Source of the DNA: Labilithrix sp.
Lineage (GTDB): Bacteria; Myxococcota; Polyangia; Polyangiales; Polyangiaceae
Direction of reading: 5' to 3'
Length of the DNA stretch: 5,567 nt
Assembly (NCBI GenBank): GCA_028287035.1
Contig: JAQBQL010000153.1
Location: forward strand, 1 to 5,567
Part shown: positions 1 to 5,567 of the stretch, piece after piece
Position numbering within the stretch: the stretch's first letter is position 1
Layout: the number at the start of each line of letters is the position of its first letter
Program-made: the position numbers and the translations under genes
Notes under the pieces: model-generated
Database searches by the model: none
What the model saw: the letters and a program-made list of their open reading frames with translations, nothing else
Told to the model about the DNA's origin: nothing

Positions 1-2
1 AT

Positions 3-2909
3 CCGGACCCGCGCCATCCGACGCTGGCGCTCCTCCTCGGTGAAGGGAGCGCGCTCGGCCTCGTGCACGACCGTTGGCGTGTCGTGGTCGGCCGCGGCGA
101 GCCGCGCATCGGCGAAGGCATCCCGGACGACCCGCTGGCCGGCGCGCTGAGGACGCCCGCGCGGCTCGGCGGCGGATACGTCTTCTGGACCGCGAGCACG
201 CTGTACCGCAGCGCAACGTTCGACGGGGCGCTCGAGCCCGTGGTGCGCCTCGACGACTCGATCACGTCGGTCTCGTTCGGACCGCGCTCGGCGCTGGTGC
301 GCACCAGCAACGGCGAGCGGTGGGCGCTGTCCCTGCCGCGGGGTGAACGCGTGGCGCTCGATCCTCCGGGGCTCGCCGACGTGGAGGCGCTCGACGACGG
401 CCGCGCGCTCGCCATCGACGACCGCGGAGGCGCCCTCCTCAGCACCGATCACGGGGCGCACTGGTCGGAGGTCTCGTCGCAGCTCAAGGCGCCGCCCTCG
501 CGGGTGGCGGTGGTCCTCGGCGAGCTGTGGATCCACGACGACGCGGGCGGAGGCGCGCGGCTCGAGCCCGACGGGCAGCTGTCGATCTTCGACAAGCAGC
601 CGGTGGACAAACCGCTCGAGATCCGCGCCGTCGACCCACGGTGGCGCGGGCACGAGTCGCCGCTGCGGAGCGTGTTCGAGTGGGGGGCGGGCCTCGACGA
701 GAACGTCGGCCTCGTGCTCGAGCACGGCGACCTCGTGCGCGTCGACCTCCGCAGCGGTGAGCTGCTCGCCGTCCTCAGCGGAAAGCTCCCGCCCGACGCG
801 CGCTGCTCGGCGGTGCCCACCGCGGACGACATCCTCTTCGCCTGCACGGAGGCGGGGTCCTCGGGCTCCGCCGGCGGCGGGGCGTCGTTCGTCGTGTCCC
901 ACGCGCTGTCGGGGGACGCACCGGTCATCGAGCAGAGCTTCAACGGCACGCACTTCGCGTTCTATGCGTCGGACGATGGTGGCCTCGCGGTTCCGGTCCC
1001 TTGCGATGGCCCCCCGGTGGTGGGTCCCAGCACGGCGGCCTGCGTGCGCCAGCCAGGCGGGACGTGGCAGCAGGTCGATCTGTCCGCGCTCGCCGGCGAT
1101 GCGGGCGCGGCCAAGGCGACGATCGCGCGCTGGGTACCCCGCGCCGACGGGCGCGCGGTCGCGATCCTGAGCGCGCCCACGCCGGGCATCTTCGAGCCCC
1201 GGAGCGGCGCGTTCGTTCCCTTCGACGTCCCCCTGCCGAGCGCCCTGCTCCGCGGCATGCGCGAGTTCGATCCCGGCATCTACCGTTCACACAAGCGAGT
1301 GAAACGGCGCGAGGCTCCACTCGACGGCTCCTGGTCGTTCGCGCCCGGAAGCGGCGTGCTCCGCGCCTGGGACGGCGCCGGCGCCATCCTGCAGATCCAC
1401 GAGGACGGCAGGGTCGTGCGCTCGCCGTACGCCTTCCCGCTGGCCGCCGCCGGTCCCTACGCGCTCGGGCAGAGCTCCGACGGACGCTACTACCAGACGC
1501 TCGATCACGGCGCGTCGTGGGTCGAGGTGCTGGGCCCGCCCACCGCCGGCGTGCACGAGATCGGACCCTGCAGCACCGCGGGCTGCGAGGTCGGCGGCTT
1601 CTATCGTATCGGCTGGGCCCCCCGGGCGCCGCGGCCGCGCGCGCCCGTCCAGCCGGCGCGATCGGCCGCCGACGTCCGCCGCACGCCCTCCGTGGAGCTC
1701 ACGTGCCGGAGCACCGGTCCGGCGGTCGTGCACGTGCTGCCGCGCACCGAGCGGTCGAGCGACGACCTGGGCCTCGGGATGAACCGCCTCCCGACGGCCG
1801 GCGATCAGGGCGACGTCGGGTATCTCCGCAATCCGGTGCCCCGCGCGATCGTCGCGCCTCTCCACGACACGAACCCCCCCGAGGCCGAGGTGGCGGCGCT
1901 GCGCGGCCTGCTCACCGGGTACGCGACCACCGCCGACACCGGGACCCTCGAGGTGAACGGCCCGGACCGGCGCGCGAGCACGCTGCGCCGCGGCCTCCAG
2001 ATCGTGCCGCCCTTCGATCCCGCCGCGCCGGTGAGGAAGACCGCGCTTCCCATGGCCCAGGTCCTCGCCGCGGGGCGTCTCGCCGGCATGACGAACGACG
2101 AGGTGCTGCAGGACGACATGACCGAGATGGGCGGCCTCGTCGCGCTCACCTCGCTCGAGCCGTCGGGCCCGTCGGATCTGCTCTTCAATGGCGTGCGCGG
2201 CCTCCTCGCGCTCGTCCTCCCGAACGAGCGCGTGCGCATGGCGGTGCGCCCGCCGACCGACGGTGAGTCCACCATCGTCTCCGGCGTCTCGCTCCCCGCG
2301 GACGACGTTGCCCTGCTGGAGCTCGAGAGCTCCGGGGTCGAGCACGTCTTCCGCATGAACGGCGCGGGCGGCATCACCGATCTGTTCGACGTGAACGCAC
2401 GGTCCGGCGAGCCCAGCTTCTACCCGGCGAATCCCGACGCGCTCGCGATCGGGCCGCGGCGCGAGCTCGGGGTGGTGCGCATCGCGAGCGGCAGCGATCC
2501 TCCGTCGGCGATCGACCCCGCGCTGCTCCTCGTGCCGTCGCAGCCGCCCGAGGTGCTCGCGCCCTGGTCGACGCTCCGGCTCGCCGACGACCCCTCGTGC
2601 AAGGAGCCGGGCTGGCGATCCACCATCCAGACGATCGCTCCCTGGGTGCGCGTGGCGACCCCGGAGCTCCGCGGCGCCGCCGGGTTCATGATGGCCCGCG
2701 TGAAGTGGTCGAAGGACCACGTCTGCCTCGAGGCCCTCGAGCTCGGGCTCGGCGAGGTGCCGGTCCGGCCGCCGCCTTCGTCGATCACGATGGAGGGGAT
2801 GAAGGTCGGCTCCTGGCTCGTCGCGCGCGGCGGCGTCTTCTCGCGCGTCGCGATCGCCGAGGGCGTCGAGTGGCGGCAGCCGCTCGAATGCCGGCTCGCC
2901 CCGCGGTAG
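3..2909 (+). CDS. Large Asp-box (BNR) repeat protein, probably exported, function unknown; 5' end cut by window
   Basis: I do not recognise a named family. The frame is open from base 3, and the 20 codons before the GTG at 63 read as normal protein (LALLLGEGSALGLV), so the true start probably lies outside the window. The GTG at 63 has a GGGAG about 12 bases upstream and is only a fallback start. Numbering from that GTG, residues 1-515 are rich in short beta-type segments with Gly/Asp turns. They contain two canonical Asp-boxes, STDHGAHW (127-134) and TLDHGASW (479-486), and a degenerate one near 303-307. Asp-boxes mark beta-propeller blades in sialidases, Vps10 domains and similar proteins, but no sialidase catalytic residues can be assigned. 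A Pro/Arg/Ala-rich linker (about 517-540) leads to an unrecognised C-terminal half (545-948). Ten cysteines (248, 261, 314, 327, 503, 508, 548, 846, 888, 943) suggest disulfides and export. The reading frame shows no interruption. It converges on the MFS gene with 3 bases between stops. The gene call is firm; the fold is inferred. Confidence 0.85.
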   Translation, partial: PDPRHPTLALLLGEGSALGLVHDRWRVVVGRGEPRIGEGIPDDPLAGALRTPARLGGGYVFWTASTLYRSATFDGALEPVVRLDDSITSVSFGPRSALVRTSNGERWALSLPRGERVALDPPGLADVEALDDGRALAIDDRGGALLSTDHGAHWSEVSSQLKAPPSRVAVVLGELWIHDDAGGGARLEPDGQLSIFDKQPVDKPLEIRAVDPRWRGHESPLRSVFEWGAGLDENVGLVLEHGDLVRVDLRSGELLAVLSGKLPPDARCSAVPTADDILFACTEAGSSGSAGGGASFVVSHALSGDAPVIEQSFNGTHFAFYASDDGGLAVPVPCDGPPVVGPSTAACVRQPGGTWQQVDLSALAGDAGAAKATIARWVPRADGRAVAILSAPTPGIFEPRSGAFVPFDVPLPSALLRGMREFDPGIYRSHKRVKRREAPLDGSWSFAPGSGVLRAWDGAGAILQIHEDGRVVRSPYAFPLAAAGPYALGQSSDGRYYQTLDHGASWVEVLGPPTAGVHEIGPCSTAGCEVGGFYRIGWAPRAPRPRAPVQPARSAADVRRTPSVELTCRSTGPAVVHVLPRTERSSDDLGLGMNRLPTAGDQGDVGYLRNPVPRAIVAPLHDTNPPEAEVAALRGLLTGYATTADTGTLEVNGPDRRASTLRRGLQIVPPFDPAAPVRKTALPMAQVLAAGRLAGMTNDEVLQDDMTEMGGLVALTSLEPSGPSDLLFNGVRGLLALVLPNERVRMAVRPPTDGESTIVSGVSLPADDVALLELESSGVEHVFRMNGAGGITDLFDVNARSGEPSFYPANPDALAIGPRRELGVVRIASGSDPPSAIDPALLLVPSQPPEVLAPWSTLRLADDPSCKEPGWRSTIQTIAPWVRVATPELRGAAGFMMARVKWSKDHVCLEALELGLGEVPVRPPPSSITMEGMKVGSWLVARGGVFSRVAIAEGVEWRQPLECRLAPR
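441..464 (+). other. Asp-box (BNR) motif 1 in the large orphan protein
   Basis: The codons give STDHGAHW, an exact match to the S/T-x-D-x-G-x-x-W Asp-box consensus. It is preceded by the hydrophobic strand GGALL and followed by SEV, as expected for the beta-hairpin turn of a propeller blade. The motif is structural and does not by itself show enzyme activity. Confidence 0.8.
1497..1520 (+). other. Asp-box (BNR) motif 2 in the large orphan protein
   Basis: The codons give TLDHGASW, a second exact Asp-box match. It follows the strand-like segment DGRYYQ and is followed by VEVLGPP. It shares the D-H-G-A core with motif 1, about 350 residues away. The segment between them presumably holds several blades that lack a full motif. 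Confidence 0.8.
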
Positions 2910-2912
2910 CCC

Positions 2913-4052
2913 TCAGGGGTCGAAGCGCGCGACGATCGCGCGCACGCCGACGCAGGCCAGGCACGCGGCGCCGGTGATCTGCAGCGTGCGCACGTCGCCG
3001 AGGTGCTTCGCCACCGTCGCGTGCACGAACGGGAGAGCGAAGCCGATGTACGTGAGCACGTAGTAGACGCCGACCGCCGTGCCGCGATGCTCGCTCGAGA
3101 CGCGCTGCGCGAGGCTCTTCAGCCCGGTGGTGATGACGAGCCCGTAGCCGCCGCCGACCAGGATGCCCGCGACGAAGGCGAGCGCCGGCGAGCCGAGCGC
3201 CACGACCTCCGCCGCCAGCAGCGTGCCGAGGCCTCCGACGGCGAGGCCCACGAGATCACCGCGCTTGCCGAGCCGCGTCGTGAGCGGCTGCACGAGGACG
3301 CCCGTCGCGAGCGCCACCGCGATGAGGAACCCGGCGTACAGCGCAGGTCGACCGACGTGAGGTCGCATCAGTCCGGGAAGGATCGCGACGCCGACCGCGG
3401 CGAGACCGAACGCCCAGGGCGCGACGGGGAGCTGACCGAGGAGCAGTCGCGTGGCGACCGCCTTTTCCCGGCGCTGCTCGGGGGTCGTTGCCGGTTCGCG
3501 GGGGCGTCCTGCTCCGTGCGCCGTCTCCGGTACGGGTCGGACGAGCCACACCGCAGTCGCCATCGCGACGGCGTGCGCGACGTAGGGCGTGACCATCGGG
3601 AAGGGCGCCGTCTCGACGAGCACCCCCGAGATCAACGGTCCGAGCCCGAAGCCCGCCGACAGCGACAGCGTCGCTCGCCGCGGGCCGAGCCCGGCGGTCG
3701 ACAGCTCCTGCACCCAGACGCTGCCCGGGCTCATGATCGATCCCATGGCGAGCCCGTAGAGGAGGCGACCCGCGAGCAGCACCCCGAAGCCGTGGCCACC
3801 GAACATCAGCACGGTGCTCGCCGCGATCGCGAGCAGGCTCGCTGGGACCACGAGCGCGCGGCGGCCGAGCCCGTCCGACGCACGCCCCGCCAGCACGAGC
3901 CCCGGGACGAGGCCGAGCGCGTAGGCGCCGAAGATCAGACCGAGCTCCGACGCCGACAGCCCGAGCCGCACCCGGCACACGATGAGCATGGTCGCGAAGT
4001 GGTTCGCGCCCCAGCCGGCGGCGAAGAGCAAGAAGCCGGCGCGGCGGTACAT
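2913..4052 (-). CDS. MFS transporter (12-helix major facilitator, likely drug/metabolite efflux)
   Basis: This is a proton-coupled inner-membrane transporter whose substrate cannot be read from sequence. The 379 residues match the usual 380-420 of compact MFS_1 proteins. Twelve hydrophobic helices are visible, roughly 5-25, 38-57, 67-84, 88-108, 128-147, 155-172, then 211-229, 238-256, 268-286, 289-310, 323-343 and 356-374. A charged loop (173-205) joins the two halves. Motif A is GRASDGLGRR (56-65) after helix 2. Arg96 in helix 4 fits motif B. GFGLGPLISG (134-143) in helix 5 resembles motif C, which favours an antiporter-type exporter. A weaker motif-A relic (TTRLGKRGD) follows helix 8. The ATG is well supported: an in-frame TAG lies five codons upstream and an AGGAG sits 9 bases before the ATG. 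The gene follows the TolC-like gene on the same strand after 56 bases, so co-transcription is plausible. The protein is complete and no key feature is missing. Confidence 0.93.
   Translation of the reverse strand: MYRRAGFLLFAAGWGANHFATMLIVCRVRLGLSASELGLIFGAYALGLVPGLVLAGRASDGLGRRALVVPASLLAIAASTVLMFGGHGFGVLLAGRLLYGLAMGSIMSPGSVWVQELSTAGLGPRRATLSLSAGFGLGPLISGVLVETAPFPMVTPYVAHAVAMATAVWLVRPVPETAHGAGRPREPATTPEQRREKAVATRLLLGQLPVAPWAFGLAAVGVAILPGLMRPHVGRPALYAGFLIAVALATGVLVQPLTTRLGKRGDLVGLAVGGLGTLLAAEVVALGSPALAFVAGILVGGGYGLVITTGLKSLAQRVSSEHRGTAVGVYYVLTYIGFALPFVHATVAKHLGDVRTLQITGAACLACVGVRAIVARFDP
2925..2943. terminator. Perfect 8-bp hairpin at the convergent 3' ends, possible terminator of the rightward gene
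   Basis: GCGCGCGA (2925-2932) and TCGCGCGC (2936-2943) are perfect inverted repeats around the 3-base loop CGA. The hairpin begins 16 bases after the stop of the rightward gene and lies within the last codons of the MFS gene (R-A-I-V-A-R). There is no T-tract on either side, so it would not be a canonical intrinsic terminator. Repetitive CG codons could also produce it by chance. It is the only strong hairpin I see near either 3' end. Confidence 0.3.
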
Positions 4053-4108
4053 GCCCTCTGGCTCCTACCACGAGGCGCCGGAGGCAGCGTGGTCCGCTCC
4101 GGCGCGAC
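4053..4108 (-). promoter_or_regulatory. Structured 56-base gap between the tolC-like and MFS genes
   Basis: Read on the minus strand, a perfect 9-bp inverted repeat starts 3 bases after the TolC-like stop codon. Its arms are GCGCCGGAG (plus-strand 4097-4105) and CTCCGGCGC (4075-4083), with a 13-base loop. The loop contains ACCACG (4088-4093). This is exactly complementary to CGTGGT (4067-4072), which lies 2 bases beyond the stem and directly abuts the AGGAG Shine-Dalgarno. The two pairings together form the layout of an H-type pseudoknot. Without the second pairing, the first stem could act as a U-less terminator or mRNA-stabilising hairpin after the upstream gene. The complementarities are direct observations; function is inference. 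I see no convincing promoter here, although GC-rich promoters are hard to recognise by eye. Confidence 0.5.
4062..4066 (-). promoter_or_regulatory. Shine-Dalgarno site of the MFS gene
   Basis: The minus strand reads AGGAG 9 bases before the ATG at 4050-4052. Its first two bases overlap an in-frame TAG (plus-strand 4065-4067) that rules out any earlier start. The site directly follows the CGTGGT arm of the possible pseudoknot, so folding could affect ribosome access. Confidence 0.7.
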
Positions 4109-5567
4109 TCAGCGCACGTGCGGTATGGCCTCGCCGGTGGCGTGCTCGAGGCCGAGCCGCGCGACGAGCCAGCCGTAGCTCGCGTTCTCGTACTGCGCGC
4201 GGGATTGCGTGAGGAGCGCCTCCGCGTCGACGACGTCGAAGGCGGTCCCCGCCGCCTCCTCGAAGCGCCGCGACACGATCCGGTAGTTCTCCTCCGCCTG
4301 CGTCACGGCGACCTTCGCCACCTCGAGGGCCTCACGCGCGGACTGCGCGTCGACCGCGGCCTGGCGAGCCTCGAGACGAACCCGGTCCTCGATCCGCACG
4401 CGCGCGAGCTTGGCCTGCTCGACCCTGACCGACGCGTCGTGCGCCTCGCTCCACGTTGCGCCCCAGTCCCAGATGTCCCAGCTGCCGGTGAGGCCCACGT
4501 AGGCTGCGTCCTTCTGCTGGAACGCCGAGCCCTCGAAGTGCGTGAAGTTGGCGACGCCCTGGATCTGCGGGAGGAGCTTGTCGCGCGCCGCCCACTTCCG
4601 CGAGTCGGCCTGGTCGATGCGGATGTCGAAGGCCTTCACCTCGAGGCGGCGCGTCGATGCGTTCTCCGCCTGCTCGACGCTGATCGCGGTGGTGGTGTCG
4701 GCGGTGGCCGTCGTGCCGAGCGGCGCCGCCTCGACGGGCGTGCCGCGCGGCAGGCCGAGGAGGGTCGCGAGCCGTCCCCGCGCCATCGTGAGGTTGCCAC
4801 GCGCCATGATCTCGCGCTGCCTCGCGTTCGAGAGCGCGAGCTGCGCCCGGAGGAGATCGTTCTTCGCGATGACGCCGTTGTTGTGGAGCGACGTGGCCTG
4901 GCGTGCCTGCGCCTCGAGCGTGCTCACCGAGGCGACCGCCACCTCGACGAGACGCTTCGCCTCGAGGAGCCGGAGGTACATCTCGGCCGCGCGGAAGCCG
5001 AGATCGCGGCGCGTGGTCTCGTGCTGCAGCTTCGCGATGTCCACGCCGATCGAGCTTGCCTTCAGCTCGCTGATGCCGCCGAAGAGGCCGGTGATCGGCT
5101 GGATCACGGTGACGCCGGCGGTCCACGTGAACGCGTCGCGGACGGTGAGCACCGGCGCCGGGCCAGGGACGCCGGGCAGCGCGAAGGGCAGGGCGAACGC
5201 CGAGTCCCACCGCTGGAGCGCGCCGTCGGCCTGGAGGCGCGGAAGAAGACGACCGCGGGCGCCGGTGGTGCCGGAGCCGGCGGACTCGACGTCGAGCTCG
5301 CTGGACTTCGCCTCGACGTTCCCGGCCTGCGCCTGCGCGATGCACTCGTCGAGGGTGACGACGCGCGCGCCCGGAGGGGGCGGGATGGGCGGAGCCTCGA
5401 GCGCGACGGACGCCGCGGTCGCGCCGGCCCCCGGGTCGGGCCGCGACGCGGACGGCGCAGAGGAGCCAGGCGCCCCGCCCATGCCGCCGGGCCGCGACCC
5501 GCCGAGGCCGCCCGGCGTGGCTCCGCCCTGGAACACCGGGGCGGGCGCGGGCGGGGTCGTGGAAGGC
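4109..5567 (-). CDS. TolC-family outer-membrane efflux protein (OEP), 5' end cut by window
   Basis: This is a trimeric outer-membrane channel and periplasmic tunnel that accepts substrate from an inner-membrane pump through an adaptor. The frame stays open to the right edge (PSTTPPAPAP before the GTG at 5536), so that GTG is probably internal and the start and signal peptide are outside. Numbered from it, residues 1-57 are a Pro/Gly/Ala/Ser-rich linker. Two tandem OEP repeats follow. Repeat 1 starts at VTLDECIAQA (60-69), with a GRLLPRLQADG strand entry (95-105), a second beta strand near 138-150 and long helices at 160-262. Repeat 2 starts near 296, with DKLLPQIQGVANF (319-331), a strand at 346-358 (SWDIWDWG) and helices at 363-465. 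The C-terminus ends soon after the last helix. The size is normal for the family. Its pump partner is not obvious: the downstream MFS gene is adjacent, but no HlyD/EmrA-type adaptor is in view. One may lie upstream, beyond the right edge. The substrate is unknown. Confidence 0.92.
   Translation of the reverse strand, partial: PSTTPPAPAPVFQGGATPGGLGGSRPGGMGGAPGSSAPSASRPDPGAGATAASVALEAPPIPPPPGARVVTLDECIAQAQAGNVEAKSSELDVESAGSGTTGARGRLLPRLQADGALQRWDSAFALPFALPGVPGPAPVLTVRDAFTWTAGVTVIQPITGLFGGISELKASSIGVDIAKLQHETTRRDLGFRAAEMYLRLLEAKRLVEVAVASVSTLEAQARQATSLHNNGVIAKNDLLRAQLALSNARQREIMARGNLTMARGRLATLLGLPRGTPVEAAPLGTTATADTTTAISVEQAENASTRRLEVKAFDIRIDQADSRKWAARDKLLPQIQGVANFTHFEGSAFQQKDAAYVGLTGSWDIWDWGATWSEAHDASVRVEQAKLARVRIEDRVRLEARQAAVDAQSAREALEVAKVAVTQAEENYRIVSRRFEEAAGTAFDVVDAEALLTQSRAQYENASYGWLVARLGLEHATGEAIPHVR
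5366..5567 (-). other. Pro/Gly/Ala/Ser-rich low-complexity N-terminal segment of the TolC-like protein
   Basis: About 67 visible residues before the first OEP repeat are nearly devoid of bulky hydrophobics. They contain PGGLGG and PGGMGG runs and end in a proline stretch (PPIPPPPG). The segment is probably a disordered linker between the signal peptide or lipidation region and the barrel-tunnel body. Its full length cannot be measured because it runs off the right edge. Confidence 0.7.

Noticed and set aside
63..65. GTG as the true start of the orphan protein
   Set aside because: The upstream codons stay open and protein-like to the window edge, so this GTG is more likely internal, despite a distant GGGAG.
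969..983. Third Asp-box (SDDGG near residue 303)
   Set aside because: The S-x-D-x-G core is present but the aromatic residue is missing. It may be a degenerate blade but cannot be called.
1001..2266. 421-codon alternative plus-strand frame inside the orphan gene
   Set aside because: It is extremely Arg-rich with no motif. The overlapping frame carries the Asp-boxes and balanced composition.
2318..2333. Inverted repeat GGAGCT/AGCTCC with a 4-base loop
   Set aside because: It is a short stem in the middle of a coding region, built from common Glu, Leu and Ser codons. Chance is sufficient.
1287..2720. 477-codon open frame on the minus strand, opposite the orphan gene
   Set aside because: The translation is His/Arg/Gly/Ala-rich with no domain or hydrophobic pattern. 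It is a typical antisense shadow in very GC-rich DNA.
3003..4178. 391-codon open frame on the plus strand, opposite the MFS gene
   Set aside because: The translation is dominated by Arg, Glu, Asp and His with no fold-like pattern. The opposite strand encodes a clear 12-helix transporter.
4332..5345. 337-codon alternative frame on the minus strand within the TolC-like gene
   Set aside because: The Arg/Ala/Gly-rich shadow overlaps an unambiguous OEP protein.

Overview
The window is very GC-rich, strongly coding DNA with almost no intergenic space. Three protein genes account for nearly all of it. A long rightward gene, cut by the left edge, occupies positions 3-2909. Two leftward genes follow: an MFS transporter (2913-4052) and a TolC-family outer-membrane efflux protein (4109 to the right edge, also cut). 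The outer-membrane channel shows that the host is diderm. The codon bias, the tight packing and the large uncharacterised Asp-box protein with many cysteines suggest a high-GC myxobacterium-like organism (Myxococcota, perhaps Polyangiales). This is an inference from style, not from a marker gene.

Left region (3-2909): an orphan protein of at least 968 residues. It carries two clear Asp-box (BNR) motifs and many short beta-rich, Gly/Asp-turn segments, which suggests a beta-propeller-like N-terminal half. A Pro/Arg-rich linker leads to a second half that I do not recognise. Ten cysteines, some regularly spaced, suggest an exported disulfide-bonded protein. Its N-terminus and any signal peptide lie outside the window.

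Centre (2913-4052): a complete 12-helix major facilitator of about 379 residues, convergent with the first gene. The two stop codons are only 3 bases apart, and a perfect GC-rich hairpin lies just inside the MFS 3' end.

Right region (4109-5567): a TolC/OEP outer-membrane channel with both tandem OEP repeats intact and a Pro/Gly/Ala/Ser-rich N-terminal extension. It is read in the same direction as the MFS gene and lies 56 bases upstream of it, so the two may be co-transcribed. The 56-base gap holds a perfect 9-bp inverted repeat. Its loop can also pair with bases directly beside the MFS Shine-Dalgarno, giving a possible H-type pseudoknot. This is the most interesting non-coding structure in the window.

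No RNA genes, CRISPR arrays, mobile elements or recognisable promoters were seen. No clearly novel multi-gene system is evident.
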